Below, in pieces: positions 1 to 5,191 of a DNA stretch of 6,353 nt; the first letter of the stretch is position 1; every line of letters begins with the position of its first letter. The position numbers were made by a program, and so were the translations under genes. The stretch comes from Sphingomonas paucimobilis (lineage in GTDB: Bacteria; Pseudomonadota; Alphaproteobacteria; Sphingomonadales; Sphingomonadaceae): the NCBI GenBank assembly GCA_945860425.1, contig CAMAQU010000103.1:1-6353 (forward strand). The letters run 5' to 3'. The notes below the pieces were generated by a model. That model made no database searches and was not told the origin of the DNA. It was given only the letters and a program-made list of their open reading frames with translations.

Positions 1-1179
1 CGGGCGATGGCGACCTTTCGCAATTTGGGCACGATCAATGCCTTTCGCGACAAGCTGGTCACGGGCATGGTCACGCGCGGCTATGAGGAGGCGTTTGCCG
101 CTCGCTGCTTCAAACAGATTGAAGGCTTTGGATCTTACGGCTTTCCTGAAAGCCATGCGATTGCCTTTGCCCGGCTGGTCTGGGTGTCGGCCTGGATCAA
201 GCATCATGAACCCGCCATCTTTGCCGCCGCGCTGCTCAATTCCCAACCCATGGGCTTTTACGCGCCCGCGCAGATCGTGCGGGATGCCCGCGACCATGGC
301 GTGGAGGTTGACCCCGTCGATGTGAATAGAAGCGGGTGGGATAATCAGGTGTTTGTTAGGGCCGATGGACAGACGGCCCTGCGGCTCGGCCTGCGTCAGA
401 TCACCGGGTTTCGCGCGGATTGGGCAGAGGCGATCGTGGCCCATCGCCCCTATGCCAGCCTAGAGGAGTTGACGCGCAAGGCCGGGCTGCCGCCGCGTGC
501 GGTGCGGCTGCTGGCCGATGCCGATGCCTGCCGATCCCTCTCGCGGGACCGGCGCGAAGCCCTATGGGATGCGCGCCGGATGCCCGCCGATGCGCTGCCC
601 CTGTTCGCGGCCGCCGACGCACGGGAATTGGGGGAAGAGGCAGACATGGCGCTGCCCAATATGGCCTTACAGGAACATGTGGTCGCCGATTATCAGACGC
701 TGCGCCTCTCGCTCAAGGCGCACCCCATGGCCCTATTACGCCCGGTGTTTCAGGCCGAGAAGATCCTGTCTTGCGCGGATCTGGCATCGGTCCCGGCGGG
801 CAAGCGCGTGTCGGTGGCGGGGCTGGTTCTCGTCCGGCAGCGGCCCGGCAATGGCAAGGCGATTTTCATCACGCTGGAAGATGAAACGGGTGTTGCCAAT
901 ATCATCCTCTGGGCCCGCACTTTTGAGGCGCAGCGGCGCGCCGTCATGTCGGCCCGGCTGATGCAGGTGCACGGAGAGGTGCAGAGGAGCCCGGAAGGGA
1001 TTGTCCATCTGCTCGCGCACCGCATCATCGAACGCAATGATGCCATTGCCCGGCTGTCGGACCAGCGCAACCTGTCCCCCCAATTAGGGCGGGGTGATGA
1101 GGTGGTCCGCCCACCCTATCCGCGCATGGGCCATCCACGTCAGGTGCGCATCATCCCCAAATCCCGGGATTTTCATTGA
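1..1179 (+). CDS. dnaE2: Error-prone DNA polymerase DnaE2/ImuC, C-terminal third (5' end outside window)
   Basis: C-family DNA polymerase subunit that performs error-prone translesion synthesis in the SOS response, normally working with ImuA/ImuB. The frame is open from base 1, and the ATG at base 7 is internal because the text before and around it (RAMATFRNLGTI) is conserved in the family. About 392 residues are visible of a protein usually a little over 1000 long. Counting from that ATG, FPESHAIAFA (46-55) and LLNSQPMGFYAPAQIVRDAR (76-95) are hallmark DnaE2 sequence. A helix-hairpin-helix region follows (about 125-190), then the ALPLFAAAD and LRLSLKAHPMALLR linker (196-245). An OB-fold nucleic-acid-binding domain (about 266-342) comes next, and the canonical tail ends KSRDFH. 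The catalytic palm residues lie upstream of the window. The visible part has no frameshift or stop. imuA/imuB and a LexA box would be expected upstream but cannot be seen. It is convergent with the permease gene, with an 81-base gap. The family call is secure. Confidence 0.95.
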   Translation, partial: RAMATFRNLGTINAFRDKLVTGMVTRGYEEAFAARCFKQIEGFGSYGFPESHAIAFARLVWVSAWIKHHEPAIFAAALLNSQPMGFYAPAQIVRDARDHGVEVDPVDVNRSGWDNQVFVRADGQTALRLGLRQITGFRADWAEAIVAHRPYASLEELTRKAGLPPRAVRLLADADACRSLSRDRREALWDARRMPADALPLFAAADARELGEEADMALPNMALQEHVVADYQTLRLSLKAHPMALLRPVFQAEKILSCADLASVPAGKRVSVAGLVLVRQRPGNGKAIFITLEDETGVANIILWARTFEAQRRAVMSARLMQVHGEVQRSPEGIVHLLAHRIIERNDAIARLSDQRNLSPQLGRGDEVVRPPYPRMGHPRQVRIIPKSRDFH

Positions 1180-1199
1180 GGGGGTAAGCCCTCCCCCGC

Positions 1200-1221
1200 C
1201 CCCTCCCGCAAGCGGGAGGGG
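1200..1221. repeat. Palindrome copy 1 (CCCTCCCGC-type)
   Basis: Perfect 10-base inverted arms around AA. Sequence-identical to the copy at 1239-1260 and close to the copy at 2608-2631. It starts 20 bases after the dnaE2 stop, so it would lie in the 3' untranslated region of the dnaE2 transcript. Confidence 0.85.
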
Positions 1222-1238
1222 AGAAACGGCAGACTATT

Positions 1239-1260
1239 CCCCTCCCGCAAGCGGGAGGGG
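1239..1260. repeat. Palindrome copy 2 (CCCTCCCGC-type)
   Basis: Identical in all 22 bases to the copy at 1200-1221. It lies directly against the permease stop codon (1261-1263), so it would form a hairpin right after translation termination on the permease transcript. Confidence 0.85.
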
Positions 1261-2580
1261 CTAGGGGAGGGCAGATTTCCGCTCCCGCTGCGCCCACCAG
1301 TAAAGCGGAAGGCCTGCGATCATCAAAAGGAAGGCGTAGAAGCTCACCGTTAGCCCCGCCCCCCAGAGCGACCAGAGGCCGAACAACAGCCCCGCCAATG
1401 CAAAGGGCATGGCGATCCGCCGCTTCAGCGCCACCAGCGCGCAGGCGAGATAGAGCCACAAGGTGACCGAGGTGGTGAGCAGCGCCATGAAGGTAAACAG
1501 CCCGCCCATGGACCGGCTGCTATTGGTCAACACCAGCAGCGTGGCGAGCAGGCTTCCGATCATCACGGCGCGGGCGGGCACGCCATTGGAGGCCGTTTTG
1601 CCAAACCAGGCGGGCATCATCTGCCGCTGTGCCATTTCATAGGGCACTTCGCCCTGCACCAGCACCCAGCCATTGACGGCCCCCACCGCGCTGATCGCTG
1701 CGAACAGCGCAACAAAGGCGGCCGGGCCGGGCGACCAGAAGGTTGCGACGAACAATTCAAATGGCGCGTTAGAGGTGGCGACCTGATCTGCCGGGAGCAT
1801 GAGCGCAATGCCCGAACAGACAATCAGATAAATGACGCCGCACAATAGTGCCCCAACAAAGGTCGCGCGCGGCACATTGCGCGCCGGATTTTCGATCCGC
1901 CCAGAGGCCGCACACGCCGCCTCAAACCCAACCATAGCCCAAAGGGTGATGGCCGCGGCCTGATTGACCAGACCAAGGGATAAGCCCTGTGCCGGATAGG
2001 GCGTGATCGCCGCTGTCCCTTGCTTTCCCAAAACGAGGAAGATCAGCACCGCCACGATGATGAGCGGCAGCAGCTTTAGAATCGTCGTCACCAGCTGAAA
2101 CCCGCCTGCGGTGCGCGTGCCGATAAGATTGATGAGCGTCACCGCCCAAATCACCCCAGTTGCTGACAGGGCCGGATGGACGCCCAGAATTGGCAAGAAA
2201 CTTGCCGCATAAGAGATAGCGCCAATAGAAATAGTTGCCGTCGCCGCCCAGACCGAGACCCAAAAGCTAAAGCCGATGAGAAAGCCCGCAACGGGACCAA
2301 AGCTGCGCTCGACAAGCTCTGCCGGGCCAATTGGCCCGTCTGCGGCCGCGGTTAAGCGCGCGAGCACATGGGCCAGACACAGCGCGCCTGCAATGGTGAT
2401 GGCCCAGCCCGCAACCGCATTCCAGCCAAAGGGGGCAAGGCTTGCCGGCAGCAGGAACACGCCAGAGCCAATCATGCTGCCCGCCACCAGCGCAATCGAC
2501 ATCCAGAGGCCGAGTTTGCGCGGGGCGGCAGGCTGTCCTGCGCCAGATTGGGGAAGGGCAGACGACAGGTCAGACGCCAA
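1261..2580 (-). CDS. APC-superfamily amino-acid permease, AdiC/PotE-like
   Basis: Inner-membrane transporter of the amino acid-polyamine-organocation superfamily, 439 residues, close to AdiC/CadB/PotE in length, with about 12 hydrophobic segments. The first membrane helix carries GSMIGSGVFLLPA (34-46), the unwound substrate-binding motif. ITLWAMVGFEAA (211-222) matches AdiC helix 6, keeping the gate tryptophan (W214, AdiC W202) and the proton-linked glutamate (E220, AdiC E208). NGWVLVQGE (303-311) keeps the second tryptophan (W305, AdiC W293). S35 stands where AdiC has N22, so arginine/agmatine specificity should not be assumed. The start is TTG at 2578-2580, preceded by a good Shine-Dalgarno. 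The only early ATG, codon 27, would cut into the first helix. It follows the receptor gene by 63 bases and is probably cotranscribed with it. The last codons (ALP, TAG) fall in the repeat element. Substrate and direction (uptake or exchange) are unknown; no decarboxylase gene is visible. Confidence 0.88.
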   Translation of the reverse strand: MASDLSSALPQSGAGQPAAPRKLGLWMSIALVAGSMIGSGVFLLPASLAPFGWNAVAGWAITIAGALCLAHVLARLTAAADGPIGPAELVERSFGPVAGFLIGFSFWVSVWAATATISIGAISYAASFLPILGVHPALSATGVIWAVTLINLIGTRTAGGFQLVTTILKLLPLIIVAVLIFLVLGKQGTAAITPYPAQGLSLGLVNQAAAITLWAMVGFEAACAASGRIENPARNVPRATFVGALLCGVIYLIVCSGIALMLPADQVATSNAPFELFVATFWSPGPAAFVALFAAISAVGAVNGWVLVQGEVPYEMAQRQMMPAWFGKTASNGVPARAVMIGSLLATLLVLTNSSRSMGGLFTFMALLTTSVTLWLYLACALVALKRRIAMPFALAGLLFGLWSLWGAGLTVSFYAFLLMIAGLPLYWWAQRERKSALP

Positions 2581-2587
2581 GAGACAG

Positions 2588-2596
2588 CCCCTTCCT
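2588..2596 (-). promoter_or_regulatory. Ribosome binding site supporting the TTG start of the permease
   Basis: The minus strand reads AGGAAGGGG, followed 7 bases later by TTG at 2580-2578. This purine-rich site decides the non-ATG start. The codon before it in frame is CTC, and a stop lies in frame within the preceding receptor-gene end. Confidence 0.6.
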
Positions 2597-2607
2597 GCCA
2601 GAAAGCG

Positions 2608-2631
2608 CCCCCTCCCGCTGGCGGGAGGGGG
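2608..2631. repeat. Palindrome copy 3 between receptor stop and permease RBS
   Basis: Arms CCCCCTCCCGC and GCGGGAGGGGG (11 bases each) surround TG, giving a 24-base perfect inverted repeat. The arms match the two copies at 1200-1260 while the central dinucleotide differs (TG, or CA on the minus strand, against AA). It lies 12 bases after the receptor stop and about 11 bases upstream of the permease Shine-Dalgarno. On the minus-strand transcript the stem is followed by CGCTTTCT, too few T residues for a standard terminator. It may act as a partial terminator or as a 3' stabiliser that separates the expression levels of the two genes. Confidence 0.85.
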
Positions 2632-2643
2632 ATCGCCTAAAGC

Positions 2644-5058
2644 TTAGAATTTGCGCGCGACCTTTAGGCCAATCACGCGCGGACGAATGACCGTATCATA
2701 AAAGACGCCGCCAGAGCTGGTGACGCCATCGGCATCACCGCACACGGCTTCAATGCATTGAATACCCGTATTGATGATGCCGCCTGAATTCAGCACATTG
2801 GTGGCGAAGAGTTCGCCCGTCCACATCGCATCCTTAATGCCAAAGCTCAGATCCACGGTGCTATAAGCTTTGAGGTTGCCCTTAATGCCATTTTCGGTGG
2901 TGCGCAGATCGCTGCGGCGGCCACTGACATGGCTGCCCGCAATCTGAACATGCCCCTCCCATGCGGCGAGCGGGAATTCATAGCGCGCAACGGCATTGCC
3001 CTTCACCTTGGGCGTGACCGGCAAGCGCGACCCAGCCGGTGCGAGTAGCTTGTTGGCCGCCCCATCCGCACTGGCCAAGGCGCAGTTGAACGTCGCATTG
3101 GCAATCTTGCAGAAGTCCTTGCGGATCTCTGCCTGATTATAGCTGATGCCGGCCGACAAAGAGAGGCCGCCCTGACGATAGCTGATATCGGCTTCCGCAC
3201 CCCGGATGCGCGCGATGCCGGCATTGCGGACTTCCGACAGGCCATTGGCTCCCAGGAAGGACAGCTGAATGTCATTCCAGTCCAACTGATAGATCGCACC
3301 GTTGAAGCGGACGCGGCCAAAGCTGGTCTTCCAGCCAAGCTCATAATTGTCGATCTGGTCAGACAGATAAGGCGGCAAGGTGCCACGACGGTTGACGCCA
3401 CCGGGGCGGAAACCGCTCGACCAAGTCGCATAGACCAGCGCATCGTCATTAATCTTATAGGTCGCATTCAACTTGTGAATGAAATCTGTGTCAGACGTTG
3501 TCTTGTCCACATTGGTGCAGGGGCTGCCCGGGACGAGGATCGGCACGGGTGTGCCGGCTGGATTGGCCCGACGCGTCGTGCCATCGGTGTTGAGACAGGC
3601 AGCTTCCCCGGTCTTGCTGGAATAGCCCCCCGAAAACCCGAAAAAGCCTTCCAGCGAGTTTTTATACTTATAGGCGCGAATGCCGCCCGTGAGGGTCAGC
3701 TTGTCCGTCACATCAAAATACACCTCACCAAAGGCCGCCTGATCGCGGTCGGTCCGCTGCTGCTGTGTCAGCCAGATATTGCTATCCGTGCCCGTCACGG
3801 TGATCGAATCTGCAATATCATCGATGATGTAATTTTGTTCGATATTGTGGGATTGACGCTGCCAGAACAGGCCCGCCATCACCCGCAGGCGCTTGTCCGA
3901 CGGCGATGAAATACGAAATTCTTGGAAGTATTTCTTATACCGGTCCGTGCCCTGAATATATTGGTTCGGGCTGACATAATCGCCATCATTGTCGTAAAAA
4001 TAGGCCCCATAGCCAGAGATGGCGTCGTAGAAATAGGAATAGTCGGAATAGTCGGACTCAACCTTGGTACGGCGCTTCAGGAAGCCACCAGCATAAGTCA
4101 CATCCCAATTTGCGAGCTTGCCCTGAATGGTGAGGCCCGCATTCCACCATTTATCGTTGGAGCCTTCAGGATTATACTGAATGATCTCATATTTCAGGCC
4201 GCGCTCTTGCGCATAGGAGCCATTGGTTTTTTGCACCTGCCCCATTAGGCTCGGGGTGATTGTCCAGCTGTCGTCGAGATCAATGCCCAACGCGATGCGG
4301 CCGCCATAGGTTTCGGCATCATTATAATCTTCTTTGACCAGCGCCGCATTATCCGCCTCAACACCCGAGGTCGGATAGGTGCGGGTTCCGGCGATGTTGT
4401 CGATATAGCCGCCATCACGACGATACCAGCCAACGGCGCGCACCGCGATCGTGTCGCTGATCGGCGCGTTGACAAAACCTTCATAGGTTCCGCCCATACG
4501 TCCGTGCGAGACAGTATTCAGTTCACCGCCCATTTCGCCATAAAAGCCCTTGGTGTCTGGCTTGTTCGTGACGAGCTTAATCGTGCCCGCCATAGAGCTT
4601 GCACCATAGAGCGTGCCCTGCGGACCAGCGAGCGCCTCAACGCGCGCCATGTCGTACACATGAATATCCAGCGCACCCTGAATGGTCGTGATGGGCTGTT
4701 CATCCAGATACATGCCCACGGTCGGCTGCGAGGTGGAGTGATTGGCGTTTTCGCCAGAGGCAACTGCGCGGAAGAAAACCTGCGCGAAGCCGGGGGCCGA
4801 TGTCTGGATTGTCACCGAAGGCAGATATTTCACATAATCCGAAAATTCCTGAACCTGAAGCTGGTTCAGCTTTTCCGTGCCAATGGCTTGGATCGACATG
4901 GGAACGTTTTGGAGGCTTTCTTCCCGCTTTTGTGCGGTGACGATGATTTCATCATTCGCGTCTTCGGCCGCATCCTGCGCAAAGGCAACGGCCGGAACCA
5001 GCATGGAAGATCCAAGAAGCGCCGCAATCATGACGCGCCGAGTTTGGGTGTTCAACAT
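2644..5058 (-). CDS. TonB-dependent outer-membrane receptor
   Basis: Energy-dependent outer-membrane importer of 804 residues; substrate unknown. A signal peptide is clear: RR at 7-8, a hydrophobic core at about 9-24, and probable cleavage after AFA at residue 27. The TonB box DEIIVTAQ (36-43) follows, then the plug domain to about residue 170 with PTVGMYLDEQPITTIQGALD (112-131) and GPQGTLYGASSMAGTI (145-160). The rest is a beta-barrel ending ARKF with a terminal aromatic residue, as expected for Bam-assembled barrels. There is no N-terminal STN domain, so FecR-type sigma signalling is unlikely. The ATG at 5056-5058 has GGGGAG five bases upstream. Six cysteines fall in three local pairs (488/514, 650/659, 768/773), and a Tyr/Asp-rich stretch lies at 336-361; both probably lie in outer loops. 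The plug resembles a receptor subfamily common in sphingomonads and Caulobacterales (recalled, not searched). It lies between the sulfotransferase and the permease on the same strand. Confidence 0.95.
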   Translation of the reverse strand: MLNTQTRRVMIAALLGSSMLVPAVAFAQDAAEDANDEIIVTAQKREESLQNVPMSIQAIGTEKLNQLQVQEFSDYVKYLPSVTIQTSAPGFAQVFFRAVASGENANHSTSQPTVGMYLDEQPITTIQGALDIHVYDMARVEALAGPQGTLYGASSMAGTIKLVTNKPDTKGFYGEMGGELNTVSHGRMGGTYEGFVNAPISDTIAVRAVGWYRRDGGYIDNIAGTRTYPTSGVEADNAALVKEDYNDAETYGGRIALGIDLDDSWTITPSLMGQVQKTNGSYAQERGLKYEIIQYNPEGSNDKWWNAGLTIQGKLANWDVTYAGGFLKRRTKVESDYSDYSYFYDAISGYGAYFYDNDGDYVSPNQYIQGTDRYKKYFQEFRISSPSDKRLRVMAGLFWQRQSHNIEQNYIIDDIADSITVTGTDSNIWLTQQQRTDRDQAAFGEVYFDVTDKLTLTGGIRAYKYKNSLEGFFGFSGGYSSKTGEAACLNTDGTTRRANPAGTPVPILVPGSPCTNVDKTTSDTDFIHKLNATYKINDDALVYATWSSGFRPGGVNRRGTLPPYLSDQIDNYELGWKTSFGRVRFNGAIYQLDWNDIQLSFLGANGLSEVRNAGIARIRGAEADISYRQGGLSLSAGISYNQAEIRKDFCKIANATFNCALASADGAANKLLAPAGSRLPVTPKVKGNAVARYEFPLAAWEGHVQIAGSHVSGRRSDLRTTENGIKGNLKAYSTVDLSFGIKDAMWTGELFATNVLNSGGIINTGIQCIEAVCGDADGVTSSGGVFYDTVIRPRVIGLKVARKF
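4036..4053 (-). repeat. Two-copy 9-base tandem duplication inside the receptor gene
   Basis: The + strand reads GGAATAGTC twice in a row. On the coding strand this encodes the repeated Ser-Asp-Tyr at residues 335-340 of the receptor, at the start of a Tyr/Asp-rich segment. It keeps the frame and looks like a small in-frame duplication in a surface loop. Confidence 0.6.
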
Positions 5059-5094
5059 ATATGCTCCCCATTAAAAAATTCACCGTAGAATGAG

Positions 5095-5110
5095 CGGGAG
5101 TTGAGTCCCG
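5095..5110. repeat. Inverted repeat CGGGA-N6-TCCCG
   Basis: Perfect 5-base arms (5095-5099 and 5106-5110) with spacer GTTGAG. It overlaps the spacer between the weak candidate -35 and -10 of the receptor gene, where a repressor would typically bind. It could also form a small hairpin in the leader RNA. No regulator is recognised. Confidence 0.4.
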
Positions 5111-5121
5111 GTCAATCAAAC

Positions 5122-5137
5122 CCTGCGGATAAGCAGG
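5122..5137. repeat. Inverted repeat CCTGC-N6-GCAGG
   Basis: Perfect 5-base arms (5122-5126 and 5133-5137) with spacer GGATAA. It shares its last base with the next repeat at 5137-5154, so the two would be occupied or folded in competition or side by side. A candidate operator or small hairpin. Confidence 0.4.
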
Positions 5138-5154
5138 TTAATCACGGCATTAAC
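5137..5154. repeat. Inverted repeat GTTAAT-N6-ATTAAC
   Basis: Perfect 6-base arms (5137-5142 and 5149-5154) with spacer CACGGC. A dyad of A/T-rich half-sites one and a bit helical turns apart is the usual geometry for a dimeric helix-turn-helix regulator. It is centred about 90 bases upstream of the receptor ATG. It is the strongest operator candidate in the window, but its regulator is unknown. Confidence 0.45.
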
Positions 5155-5174
5155 ACTGCCCCCTAGTGCAGAAA

Positions 5175-5190
5175 TGCAACAGATTTTGCA
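5175..5190. repeat. Inverted repeat TGCAA-N6-TTGCA just after the sulfotransferase stop
   Basis: Perfect 5-base arms (5175-5179 and 5186-5190) with spacer CAGATT. It begins right after the sulfotransferase stop codon, and another TGCA lies 4 bases beyond it at 5167-5170. There is no following T-run, so a terminator role is doubtful. It could be the most distal operator of the receptor control region. Confidence 0.35.
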
Positions 5191-5191
5191 A

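Larger units (their letters stand above)
1188..1272. repeat. BIME-like composite of two identical palindromes inside a larger inverted repeat
   Basis: Two identical 22-base palindromes (1200-1221 and 1239-1260) have arms CCCCTCCCGC and GCGGGAGGGG around AA, so each can form a 9-bp stem with a CAAG tetraloop. They are separated by 17 bases (1222-1238). The pair is bracketed by GCCCTCCCC (1188-1196) and its reverse complement GGGGAGGGC (1264-1272), which makes the whole element nearly symmetric. It fills the gap between the converging dnaE2 and permease stops and runs into the permease gene. No T-run follows either hairpin on either strand, so it does not look like an ordinary intrinsic terminator. 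It may still protect 3' ends or block read-through in both directions. By layout it resembles the REP/BIME type of intergenic repeat. Confidence 0.85.
5059..5191 (-). promoter_or_regulatory. 133-base leader/control region upstream of the receptor gene
   Basis: No credible gene lies here. Next to the receptor start it contains the Shine-Dalgarno GGGGAG (5064-5069), five bases before ATG, preceded by a T-rich tract (minus-strand AATTTTTTAA, 5071-5080). A possible -35 box, TTGACC, is at 5115-5110, but the best 17-base-spaced -10 (CATTCT, 5092-5087) matches the consensus poorly, so no exact promoter is claimed. Four perfect inverted repeats with 6-base spacers occupy much of the region and are listed separately. 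Its length and content suggest the receptor and permease have their own regulation rather than depending only on the sulfotransferase promoter. Confidence 0.45.

Noticed and set aside
1200..1260. Pair of hairpins read as a standard intrinsic terminator for dnaE2
   Set aside because: Neither hairpin is followed by a T-run on either strand, and the same palindrome recurs at 2608-2631 between co-directional genes. A repeat family fits better, though some termination effect is possible.
2500..2502. ATG (codon 27) as the start of the permease
   Set aside because: It would remove the start of the first membrane helix and has no convincing ribosome binding site, while TTG at 2580-2578 has AGGAAGGGG seven bases upstream.
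3475..3909. Open frame of 144 codons on the + strand inside the receptor gene
   Set aside because: Shadow frame opposite conserved barrel sequence, with no recognisable motif.
4504..5088. Open frame of 194 codons on the + strand opposite the receptor N-terminus
   Set aside because: It is antisense to the receptor signal peptide and plug, and its product shows no family resemblance.
5087..5115. Sigma-70 promoter TTGACC-N17-CATTCT for the receptor
   Set aside because: The -10 matches only three of six consensus positions. It is kept only as a weak possibility inside the leader description.
5181..5189. Nine-base match AGATTTTG-type text at 5180-5188 and at the right edge (6345-6353)
   Set aside because: A short match with no symmetry or flanking similarity, one copy lying inside the sulfotransferase coding sequence; best taken as chance.
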